Shown one piece after another: positions 10,335-18,883 of a stretch of DNA of 64,000 nucleotides. Position 1 is the stretch's first letter. Every line of letters starts with the position of its first letter. The stretch is taken from positions 1,116,001-1,180,000 of the forward strand of contig JAJTUP010000017.1 in assembly GCA_021399435.1 (NCBI GenBank), in the 5' to 3' direction. The notes under the pieces are model-generated. The model did not search any database, was not told the origin of the DNA, and saw only the letters and a program-made list of their open reading frames with translations. A program made the translations under genes and the position numbers. The DNA comes from Diaporthe sp. PMI_573 (Eukaryota > Ascomycota > Sordariomycetes > Diaporthales > Diaporthaceae).

Positions 10335-11340
10335 TATCCATCGCACTCGAGGGGACAATATCGATGAGAAATGCAGCGTAGACCCTTAGACTGAAAAGTT
10401 CCTGTGAAAACCGCTCCCGACAACCAACCTATTTGGCTGGGAATGATGATGCAACCAACAAAGTGCGGGGTCATGACGGGCTACTCTCCTTTTAGCTCGG
10501 ACTGCCGAGGAGGGTTCCGGACCAAAAGCCGTGCCGATTGTCTTGGCGGTGAATGGCGGGTGCGCGGAGCAGTGCGTCTCACGTGATACTGCATTGCCAG
10601 CCTCAATAGATGTGTATTCATTGTTGCCCGAGACTACAGTATAATGATGACTCATTGGTCGTTGAGAAGACTCCGTATCGAACAATATGTTCGCCGATAA
10701 TCTATTTTAACTCCTCGTTCAATATCAAAACTTCTCAAATTTGGTGCTGACCATGGTCCCTGCAACCCACGCCTCGCTCTCGGGCTTTGGCAAGAATTGC
10801 TTTTTTAATATGGCTAGGTGCCCGTTGATCGTCCAACAGGTGGCTGCCAAGATGCTAGTGAAGGCACTGAGCGCTAGGAAGATGTGTGTGGCAAAGCCCT
10901 CTCTGACTTTCTCCGCCAATCGCTAATCGCTCGGCGTACGGGTGCAGGCTGCCACGCGCGAAGAACGTCAATGAAACTTTGCCCGAGTCCGTGAGCTTCA
11001 AGAATGACCTCCGTAATTCAGCATTCACCTTGACGAGTGAAGATCTAATACTGTATACGCCCTATACTATATAACTGTTTTACATATTTGACACAGGATA
11101 CGATACTGTTTGATGCCACCCTTGTCCAATTGGGAGGCCACGTTGACAGCCAAGCCTTTACCGGCGGCGCCTCACGCACTGGCCACTAATTGAATTGCAG
11201 CTGGCTCGCATCAGTGCTGTTGACCGGTTGGATGCCTGAGGCTGCAAAACTCCAACTCACCGCCTCCTGCCTCCTCAAGGCGCATCACTGCAAAGACGAT
11301 TATTGGAATAGCATCGGAGAAACTAGTTACCACATGAACA
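10335..11340. other. intergenic between the BTB gene and paralogue B
   Basis: About 1 kb. One minus-strand frame at 10725-10919 (64 codons, no ATG; ALSAFTSILAATCWTINGHL looks like a membrane helix) is the only protein-like piece, and it is too short to support. The rest would contain divergent 5' regions for both neighbours. Confidence 0.35.
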
Positions 11341-12414
11341 ATGGGCAAGCTCGCGAAGCGAACCGATCCACTACGGCCACGGCCCTCGCGCATTGAAAAA
11401 CCTCACGTGCAGAGCGACAGCCGTCCCCTCCCTTCATGGTATTATCGAGTCATGTGTCACACATATATCGGGGGCTTGAAAGGGCACAGAGACGTGTGCC
11501 CCCACGACTTTGATGGGGATCTCTCGGAGCTGGAAGAAGGAAACGAACAGAGAGACGATGCCGAGCAGCTCAAGGATGAGGGTGAGGACTGTGAGTGCGG
11601 TGGCGAGGACTCCGAGTGTGACTGCCAGTTTGACTACGACGATGAAATGGACGACGACGAGTCGGAGAGATCGTACGACGGATCGGATGCCGACTACTAC
11701 TACGAGCTGAAAGAACAACGCGAGGAAAGGAAGCGGGAGAAGCTGGAGGAGCGGAAGGAGAAAGATCGAGAAGTAGAACTTGTGAGGACCAAGGAAGAGG
11801 AGGTTCGTCGCGCATACAAACTTCTCAGGAAGGCCAAGAAGGAACATAACACCATCCCTGTCGAATCACTTGCGCGCCAGGGATTCAAGCTGTTCTGCAG
11901 CGATTATATCAACCATTTCTACTGCGGTCCCAACGCCGCCAAACAGGTTGACTTTTACCACAAAGACGACACGGACGATGGGGCAGATAATTCCCGACTG
12001 GGCAAGCAGGAGCCAAGCAATGAGACTGACATGTTGTATGGAGATGTGTATCTCGAGGGGAGTGCCTTCTGCGACTTCGGACCATTCCGCCCTCCGAGCC
12101 GCGCGAGCCGGAAACCTGTGAAGGTGAAGAGCTGCGACGGCAAGTACGAGCTATCGTTCAAGTTCATCGGCAACGGTTACCTGAAGCTGAGGGTCTCTCG
12201 CGAAATGGTGTTTATGAGGTCTTACAATTACAATCCTCCAGCTCCCCTGTCCTCTGCTCCGGAAGTGTTCGAGTTCGTCGGCATCTGGCGCGATCCGGAG
12301 AAAGAGGAGGCGGAACGACAGGAGAGCATGGCAAATATACGCCGTTCGCCGTCCCCTGGCGAAACGTTTTTTGAAACGAGTCATCCCATGGGGGCTTACA
12401 ATCTCCCATGGTAG
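11341..12414 (+). CDS. acidic coiled-coil orphan protein, paralogue B
   Basis: A single exon of 357 residues from a genuine ATG. It has the same architecture as the minus-strand copy at 4643-5692: basic leader (LRPRPSRIEKPHVQSDSRP), WYYRV, acidic stretch with the Cys cluster CECGGEDSECDC, coiled coil (YYELKEQREERKREKLEER), then GFKLFCSDYINHFY, RASRKPVKVKSCDGKYEL, GNGYLKLRVSREMVF, EVFEFVGIWRD and the end HPMGAYNLPW. Differences from paralogue A are scattered substitutions plus small in-frame indels (for example DDEMD after QFDY), with no frameshift. This suggests both copies stayed under coding constraint after duplication. The highly charged middle suggests an intracellular protein; function is unknown. 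Confidence 0.7.
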   Translation: MGKLAKRTDPLRPRPSRIEKPHVQSDSRPLPSWYYRVMCHTYIGGLKGHRDVCPHDFDGDLSELEEGNEQRDDAEQLKDEGEDCECGGEDSECDCQFDYDDEMDDDESERSYDGSDADYYYELKEQREERKREKLEERKEKDREVELVRTKEEEVRRAYKLLRKAKKEHNTIPVESLARQGFKLFCSDYINHFYCGPNAAKQVDFYHKDDTDDGADNSRLGKQEPSNETDMLYGDVYLEGSAFCDFGPFRPPSRASRKPVKVKSCDGKYELSFKFIGNGYLKLRVSREMVFMRSYNYNPPAPLSSAPEVFEFVGIWRDPEKEEAERQESMANIRRSPSPGETFFETSHPMGAYNLPW

Positions 12415-12419
12415 CTTCT

Positions 12420-13149
12420 CGGTCTCATTCCCCAGGACGTCGGCGGACTTTCTATTGACCCAAACCATATGTATACGAGCTAGTATATCAAGGGCGTGCC
12501 CGCAAAAATGAAAGTCACACTCCATAGAAAATTAGAAATCTGTCAGGGTGGAATGGGGAGGCTCTGTGATGCATGATTCTTTGTTATTCTTTGTTATTCG
12601 AAACGCTTGGTTGCTCAATCTTCCTGCCGGCTAGTTAGCATATCAGACGTCTGCAATTCGATGACTATCATCCCACCACAGTTGTCAATATCAAGAGATA
12701 GGTTATGTCGCCATATATCAGAAGAATCGATTGGCTCCCAGGTCATTCTCGTTTTTGCCCTAGACGTTAAGAACGATCTCTGGTCGGAGGGATCTCGACT
12801 GCAATTTATGTTACTTGCTGACTGAATTGGTCAAATCAGGGAGATCTTGGGACGACATGGTCGTTCAAGTATGCTCTAAGAACTATAGACCCCATTTCTA
12901 GCCCCTGCCTGCCCTTTTAATTCTCGTTACTCTGGTCTATTGTAACCTGCTAACCAGAGCTAGAACATAGACTCGGCACCCATCTGCCCTTTCAGTTCCT
13001 GCTCTCCCAGGAGAGGCTCTGGGGAAGGTATGTATGCAAGCGACACATCGAGCGATGTCGAAGCGGAGGAGCCACCTTGTGGCAGCAAAGTCACAACCAC
13101 TATCTCAGTCCGACGGCCATCACTAAGAACACAACTGTGATTTTGAGCC
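12420..13149. other. intergenic
   Basis: About 730 bp with only short frames. The first ~100 bp keep similarity to the 3' flank of the inverted paralogue at 4560-4642. Nothing else was recognised. Confidence 0.4.
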
Positions 13150-13522
13150 TCACCCGTATCCAGAGCATGAACATTCAGCCCGGCTCGGCAATGCTTCGTC
13201 GCCCTCAAACCAAGACTGAATCATCATTTCGACGACTGAAGGTTCGTCCTCGGGCAGGGAAATCACGCCATCGGAAGATTCCTGTGAGTTAGTATTCGTT
13301 AGCACTCGAAGTTTTTAAAGTATGAATCGAGATGAGTACCTTGAAAGAGTGTCGGCATGCGGCGGCCAAGAAGTCGGACCGGGGGCAAACGATAGCACGA
13401 TGAACGCGATATTGCTTGGCTGTAGACGAGATCGTAAGATCTGAGTATATTCTGTGGCACACGAGGATGAGCACACAGAGCAGAATGAGGACGCAATAGA
13501 GGGTAAGGACACAACGATACAT
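13150..13522 (-). pseudogene. truncated BTB/POZ protein
   Basis: The minus strand encodes the start of a BTB/POZ domain in two exons: YSDLTISSTAKQYRVHRAIV then CPRSDFLAAACRHSFK, joined across a 58-bp intron (13339-13282; donor GTACTC, branch GCTAACG, acceptor CTCACAG) to ESSDGVISLPEDEPSVVEMM. This is the canonical 'DLTI...VHRAIVCPRS' entry and 'I.LPEDDP..VE.M' continuation of fungal BTB proteins. After MMIQ the expected YFY... core is missing and the frame stops at 13150, so only about a third of the fold remains. The ATG at 13522 precedes a repetitive hydrophobic leader (CVLTLYCVLILLCVLILV) that may be intron read-through. It overlaps the plus-strand gene at 13454. Confidence 0.5.
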
Positions 13523-14086
13523 GGAAAACCACGTTGGCCGCCTGCGTTAACCAAGGGAAATTGCTCGCAGCCAGTCGTTAAGGATGACGCCGGCCGCGTT
13601 TATTTGCAGCATGGCTCGTACTGTCTTCTCAAACACTTCACAACGCAGTGGGGCATGCCAAATGACCAGCATATAGGCTCACCACAGAATAACGGCACTG
13701 AGTTTTGGAGCGATACATATTGCTACTTGGAGACAGAGGGCAAGCACTCTGGTCTTCAGGTTGATCTCAACAATTTTCCGCGCATGGTCGATGCTCCTTT
13801 GTTCGACCTCATCTCTTCACCACTTCTCCTATACCGAATCATTACCACCTTTTGTGCCCCTCCATGTACGGCAAATTATGGCTACAAGTGTGCTTGGTCG
13901 TTTACGGCTCGGAACCGAGATGAACCCACGTGTCGCCTAGAGATCCGCGATCACAAGGGGTGGCCCAAGGCGATGCTTCGCGGCGGGAGACAGGCCAGCA
14001 CGGAAGCTCTACCCCTGTTGGACTGGCTGATCGGTGAAAACTGTTCACATGCGTATGATTATACGCCTTGCGGGAGACCTGCATGA
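13454..14086 (+). CDS. orphan protein with conserved C-terminal motif
   Basis: An open frame of 210 codons, lacking an ATG at its upstream end, so a 5' exon or an internal start is likely. It is Cys- and aromatic-rich (HGSYCLLKHFTTQWG, FCAPPCTANYGYKC). It ends with DHKGWPKAMLRGGRQASTEA, then LLDWLIGENCSHAYD, a pattern I recall from the C-termini of many fungal orphan proteins ('DYKG..A...G...ASEEAL..V.FL...CPHTYDG'). Its 5' end overlaps the antisense BTB fragment by about 70 bp. Function unknown. Confidence 0.45.
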   Translation: MAHEDEHTEQNEDAIEGKDTTIHGKPRWPPALTKGNCSQPVVKDDAGRVYLQHGSYCLLKHFTTQWGMPNDQHIGSPQNNGTEFWSDTYCYLETEGKHSGLQVDLNNFPRMVDAPLFDLISSPLLLYRIITTFCAPPCTANYGYKCAWSFTARNRDEPTCRLEIRDHKGWPKAMLRGGRQASTEALPLLDWLIGENCSHAYDYTPCGRPA

Positions 14087-14653
14087 TACGACGAGGTGTC
14101 GGACAGGAACACGGGGAATTCTATGGGTTGGATACGCGCATGCCGTTCGCAGTCTTGTTCTGGGAATTGGGAGGTAGTGGCACAGTGGCTATCTCACTCC
14201 TGGAACGAGCCCAGCCACAAGCGCCAAGAAATATCACGAGCAAAGCCTATCAAACCCGACGCGCGCAGGGCGTGCGCACCTTGTTTTCAAGCTGAATCTT
14301 GGAGGATATAGCCATGATGTCGACGAATTTTCCCTCTTTTTATCTTGTTCTGCCAAATAAGCGGGATGTTAGCAATAGGGGAGACAAAAAAAGGGGGGAG
14401 GGTAGCATCCATCTGATCGTCTTGATGTCGAGTCGTGTCCAAAAAGACCTCTTCATTTTTTGATAGTTTAATTAAAGCAGAAGGACATATCATGTAGGGC
14501 AGGTAATGATAATAGCAACGACTGCAAAAAAGACCAAGCGCCAGCTACAACTTAAGCCAGCAGAACGGCTCCTCCTGTCCTCTCGATCTCCGTAGAGAGG
14601 TGAAATACTCCGGTTGATACGAATATAAGAAGAGGAAGATCACGGAGCTGCTC
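14087..14653. other. intergenic
   Basis: About 570 bp between two convergent genes. There is a purine-rich AAAAAAGGGGGGAGGG run at about 14386. No gene. Confidence 0.4.
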
Positions 14654-14745
14654 CTAAAGCCCAGGTGCATGCGAGTCCTCCAGCAACGGGGCTCCTCGTG
14701 TCCCTTGATTACTCAGAAGAGGAGGATCACGCCGTTGCCTAGCTC
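14560..14745. repeat. imperfect tandem duplication at the 3' end of an orphan gene
   Basis: Two ~90-bp units share AGAAGAGG(A/G)(A/G)GATCACG and, before it, GGCTCCTC(C/G)TGTC, with a similar CCCAGG end (about 14567-14664 and 14689-14752). The proximal unit forms the C-terminal coding end of the minus-strand gene at 14654-15605; the distal unit lies just beyond its stop. Confidence 0.4.
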
Positions 14746-15605
14746 CCAAACCCAGGACTCCAACATGGTTCCTGTCGCGTGGCGATAGGACGGCATCGGC
14801 TATGGACTTGTGGACTTGCTGCGCTTGTGCAATGCAAGTGTCTAATGCGCGGGCGTTGGCGTTGATGATGATAGATGGTGCATTATGTGGACGGAAAAAC
14901 ATATGCTAGAATTGCATTTGATGGTGTGGTTGTAACGGGTGAGGAGGGAGCTCACATTCCAGGCCCGGGACATGTTCCATGCCTTTAATAACTCAGCGAA
15001 GAAGCCGGCACCGCAGGAAAGAGAGGATGGATTCCTCGGCGTATACCTAGTGTCCGGCACCACCGGGATGGAACTAGAAGGACTACGAGGTGTAGTTGGA
15101 ATGAGTAGCCTGGTCTTATATATGCCTCCTCGGCAGCCCTGATGAAGGTGTATTCCCAGGTGAAGAAGAGCTTGGGTCAGTTCAAAACCAGTTTCCGGAC
15201 CTTGTGGAGGAGATTAAGATGGCGCAACAACTCAAACAGGTTCAGAATAACCACTCCTGGCGTCCGAGGGCCTCGTAGATCACTGATGAGTTGCTCATAC
15301 CAACGCTGTTGCGGCTCAGTCCAGTCATAACCTGTGGTTCCGGCTTCGCGAGGTGCTGCGCAATGGTAGGGAACGGGCATCCCGTCGTCCTCGCGTCTAA
15401 CTGTCGGGGGCATGCGACAGTCATTACCACCTCTACTGTTGCGAGGTTCGTAGATCCATGGGGTTGTGTCTGGCAGCATACAGGAGACAAGCTGTTGGAC
15501 GACATTCACGGGAACGCTTTGTGCCATGTTGTGCCGCGAAAGGCCCTCTGCATTTGGTGCAGATGGATTGGTTCTGGAAGTTTCATGATCAAGCAGGTAG
15601 CCCAT
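14654..15605 (-). CDS. three-exon orphan protein
   Basis: Exons on the complement: 15605-15201, 15138-14956 and 14905-14654, all joined in phase 0. Intron 1 is 62 bp (donor GTCCGG, branch GAACTGACC, acceptor TTCATCAG). Intron 2 is 50 bp (donor GTGAGC, acceptor TTCTAG). The 279-residue product is Pro/Arg-rich with a few ordered stretches (VNVVQQLVSCMLPDTTPWIY, YDWTEPQQRWYEQLISDLRG, FFAELLKAWNMSRAWN, ARALDTCIAQAQQVHKSIAD). No domain or motif is recognised. That three frames splice without a single stop supports a real gene, but codon texture is mediocre and the C-terminus lies in a tandem repeat, so it may be a young or lineage-specific gene. Confidence 0.45.
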
Positions 15606-15939
15606 TGCCACGGGGTCGTAAACCGGCCGCTAACCGGCCGCTTTGTTTCCCGCTTTTCGGATGACCATGCTCACAACTACCGGCGGCTGTAATGTTGCGG
15701 ATGGGAGACATCCTCAAATTGCTGAGAGTGAAGGTGAGGGGTCAACACTCGTGACTTGGAGAGGGGTTGCTGTGACTTGTACGAGCTGAGCGTCCAACGC
15801 AATCGAGCTGTGTGCCTTTCCCCAACGATCCTGCCTGTGCCGTGGAAGGTGCTCTTTGAGAGTAAGTCAAGCGACCCCGCTTCCGCCTACCCCCTGCTTC
15901 CGCCCACATTTTCCACCAAAACACCCACTTTTTAGACAT

Positions 15940-16140
15940 TTATATCTCCACAAATCTAGAGTATATACTTCTAATATTAAATACATATATATATCTATTT
16001 CATAAAGATCTATATACAAATTTATAATATTCTACCTACTTTCTATATGGCTATATATTAGATTATATTTCTTTAAATTCTAATTATATTAAGACTTATA
16101 TTTTTATTATTATGAGAGATTTAAATATAAGGTTTTTGTT
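15940..16140. other. AT-rich tract
   Basis: About 200 bp dominated by ATATAT/TATTTA runs with sharp compositional edges. It has no coding potential and is probably eroded repeat DNA or a scaffold-type AT block. Confidence 0.4.
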
Positions 16141-16163
16141 AAACGGAAACGCTCGAATTCGGC

Positions 16164-16225
16164 GTGGGCACTTCACGTAAGGAGTTACCCTAGAATGCAC
16201 GGAAGGAGTTACCCTAGACTTGGCA
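16164..16225. repeat. short direct repeat
   Basis: The block GGAGTTACCCTAGA occurs twice about 30 bp apart (near 16181 and 16206) directly downstream of the AT-rich tract. It is too short to assign to an element. Confidence 0.35.
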
Positions 16226-16429
16226 CTGGATTCTTCTAAGTGCCTATGGGGCGTGCGCGCCGAAAGATGAGTTTGGTGGCCGTGAGTCGATTTTTTGGGC
16301 TATTGTAAGACCCTAACTTCGAACCTCTGCATTCCTCTTATTTCTTACCCAAAAAGCATGTAACTTAGTTTATTAGATAGCCTGATTTCTGAAGTTTATC
16401 TGTATTTAGTTTAGTTACTGTCAGGGTTA

Positions 16430-16444
16430 GGGTTGGCTGGTTAT
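16430..16444 (+). repeat. telomere-type motif (two TTAGGG units)
   Basis: GTCAGGGTTAGGGTT. The same 15-mer occurs on the minus strand at 52034-52048, at a similar distance (about 230-255 bp) from the other copy of the 87-bp intron-like repeat. It is too short to be a true interstitial telomere tract. It may be a telo-box-like promoter motif or a fossil insertion. Confidence 0.5.
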
Positions 16445-16676
16445 TTATAGCCAAAGATGGTGGGTCTGAGGGCCGAATTTTCCGGCCCCTCCATTCGCGC
16501 ACCAGAGCCAACCCTCGCGTGCCCAAGGGTGAGACAATGTCGGAGGGACTGTGAGGAGGGCTGACAGAAGCCCACTCAAATTCAATACAGAGTTGTCCAA
16601 TCCACTCTCAAGCGTTCCAACAAGATCTCCAGTGCACCCTACTGCTACCTGACCATTCAATCCATCAACCTTCAGA

Positions 16677-16763
16677 CACAGTAAGAACGCATTTGGACCG
16701 TACTGCTAACATAAACCCTACAGGCCACTACTAGACCCTACGAAGGTTTGGTGTGATCATTAC
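16677..16763 (+). repeat. 87-bp dispersed repeat, copy A, carrying an intron-like core
   Basis: This segment is repeated on the minus strand at 51778-51692 with one mismatch in 87 bp. Its first half is a textbook fungal intron: GTAAGAACG donor at 16681, CTGCTAACA branch site, CTACAG acceptor, 43 nt in all. It is followed by GCCACTACTAGACCC and ends GTGTGATCATTAC. I see no open frame continuing across the putative splice site in either copy. Confidence 0.7.
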
Positions 16764-16927
16764 AACGAACTATCATAAATAACTATAAATATATCAATAC
16801 AGTAATACAAGTTAAACCTGATGTACAGTATACGGTATCAAATACAACCATTGAATTTCATCGGAATCCCGGTACTGCAGATCACAAAATCATTATTAAT
16901 TTCTCGGTCTCGAGCTTCTCAATCGAC

Positions 16928-17365
16928 ATGGATAGTTCCGAACAGTCATATGACTTGGCTCCACTTCTGCAAATTGATCCCTTGTGGACGGAGAACTATG
17001 ATTCAGATATGACAAACCTCTGGGATGCTCAACAGCTGCCCATATGCAATGAATTACAGTAAGCCGTGGAACTTGCTCCTGGCCAATAAGCAGAATCTAA
17101 CATACTGTTAAGTCCTTCTTATGGCGCTGAGGCAGCAAGCCTACGTTAGTTCGAGCAATCGCTTGAAGATATTGAAAGTTATATGAGAAGGGCATCCCAA
17201 AAAATAGACCGGTTAACCGAGAAGATGGATCAAATTGAACAGATTATCCAGTCTGTAAAGGGTGGAATGGGCGCTTTTACAAAATCTCTTGCAGCGCTCT
17301 TACGACCTTTCTATAATTGGACGTCAGATAAAGCAGAAGGTATTGAGAGATTGAAAGAAGTCTAA
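16928..17365 (+). CDS. small putative two-exon protein
   Basis: The ATG at 16928 opens an acidic stretch (MDSSEQSYDLAPLLQIDPLW, then NYDSDMTNLWDAQQLPICNE) that runs into a donor (CAGTAAGCC at 17057) and a branch-like TCTAACATAC. A second open stretch (FEQSLEDIESYMRRASQ, KIDRLTEKMDQIEQIIQSVK, GGMGAFTKSLAALLRPFYNW) ends at the stop at 17365 and starts after the acceptor CGTTAG at about 17151. The phase of the join could not be made perfect, so the model is provisional. The second part is a clear amphipathic coiled coil. It may be a short orphan protein or the residue of a mobile element linked to the repeat 160 bp upstream. Confidence 0.3.
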
Positions 17366-17851
17366 AAATATTTAGAGCCGGCAGATGATTGTCATATGGT
17401 GTAGTCGTTGTAAACAGCTATAGGCAGATCGTGGATCTTGATGTTTTATAGACAACTGCGGCAACAAGTGTATTATTATATGTGCGTGCAACGGGAATTG
17501 ACATGCCTGGCCCGTAGAATTAGCATAATTATAAGCGTAGGAGCCTTTATGTACTCTGCTGCAACCCTTTTGTCAATACTATCAATTTTTCGGTGATCTA
17601 CTTTTGATCTGCAATACTCTGATAGAGGTCGTATTTGAAGTCTGTGCTATTCTAAGCTATGATTTCTGCTACTGAGACCAGTTTGTTGAGGATGCATTTC
17701 GATGACACTCTGCGAAGTTCGTTGTAGCCATTTCGAGATGTAGCAAGCTTTTCCATAAGCCTTGTGCTCCCCTTGCACGGAGAACAGCTGCCAGTCGAGT
17801 TGCTCTCACGCGCAATGCTTAATGCTGTGCGCGCCGCCGTGCCATTGGGTG

Positions 17852-18883
17852 TCATGCTCCAGGCGTTGTGAGAAGATGTTGAATGTCTCTGCAGCTGCGG
17901 GTGAACGAGGACCGACCTCCGCCGTTGGAAGGTGCTGAAGGACGATGTCGGTCCCGAGAACTGCCGTCAAATATATGGTCCATAGTGGTTGTCCTCGAAG
18001 CTCTCCCATCAGCTTCTGGAGGGCACTGCCTTGTCTGGTTTACGAGTGTCCTGTTGGTCGATAGACCGCCTTGGGCATGGAAGTCGGCGTAGTCTCTTGC
18101 TAAATTGTGTTCCGAGACGAGAGTTGTATGTGGCATCTGAGTGAACGTAACTAGCTCATTCAGAATGACAAACTCAATCTTGAGCTTGACGCTGTAGACA
18201 ACCGGCTTGTATGTCGTCTGGATCTGGAAGTTATTGGTGTACTCTGTTGCTATGAGGCTGCTGTCGAGAAAAACGACGACGATGAAGAGGATGAGCAGGT
18301 GGCGTGTGATTTGCCGTCCCAGGGCCCCTTTGATGTCTAGGACAGGCTTTAGGTTATGAGATGCCTCCCATATATAGAGACCTGAAATGATGGATTCTTG
18401 AAGAGAAAAACCGGCGAGCTGGATCTTCTCGTATATAATGAAGGCGTTGATAAGAGGCACAGGGGGGCTTGAATTGATGCAGAGAAAGAGCACCGACACT
18501 GGAATGTGTAGAATACAGAAATTGGCCATGATCATGATCAAAACACACCTGATTTTCCTCAAGTCAGACACGACCAGATGCAGACGCGAGTACATCACGA
18601 CAGATTGCCCCGTAACCATAGCCCACCAACCGGTAACCGTGAGAACACACATTAGGAAATTTGGGGCTAGAGCGAAGAAGCGTAATAGCACGGCGACAGA
18701 GTGGACTGGTATTCCTGTTGAGGCAACCAGTAGGCTCCAGAAGTAGAGCGTCCTCCTTCGCTTGAACGAATGGAAGATCGAAATAAGGATCTCGGCCGTG
18801 TTGTACATTGCGACGGCGAAGAAGCCCGAAATGACCATAGCTACCGGCAAAGAGACCGAAATAGGTCCCGTCTCCCCAGCCAT
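17852..18883 (-). CDS. DUF7703-like multi-pass membrane protein
   Basis: An intronless frame of 343 residues from the ATG at 18883; the codons upstream are GTG and then a TGA stop. Six to seven hydrophobic segments: VSLPVAMVISGFFAVAMYN, TLYFWSLLVASTGIPVHSV, FLMCVLTVTGWWAMVTG, CVLIMIMANFCILHIPVSVL, YEKIQLAGFSLQESIISGLY, HLLILFIVVVFLDSSLIATE. The signature GQSVVMYSRLHLVV after TM3, YEKIQ before TM5 and TEYTNNFQIQTTYKPVVYSVKL near the end match what I know of the fungal DUF7703 family, plasma-membrane-type proteins of unknown function. The C-terminal ~90 residues are polar and Ser/Arg-rich. The family normally contains introns, so this single-exon copy is notable. No lesions seen. Confidence 0.75.
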   Translation of the reverse strand: MAGETGPISVSLPVAMVISGFFAVAMYNTAEILISIFHSFKRRRTLYFWSLLVASTGIPVHSVAVLLRFFALAPNFLMCVLTVTGWWAMVTGQSVVMYSRLHLVVSDLRKIRCVLIMIMANFCILHIPVSVLFLCINSSPPVPLINAFIIYEKIQLAGFSLQESIISGLYIWEASHNLKPVLDIKGALGRQITRHLLILFIVVVFLDSSLIATEYTNNFQIQTTYKPVVYSVKLKIEFVILNELVTFTQMPHTTLVSEHNLARDYADFHAQGGLSTNRTLVNQTRQCPPEADGRASRTTTMDHIFDGSSRDRHRPSAPSNGGGRSSFTRSCRDIQHLLTTPGA

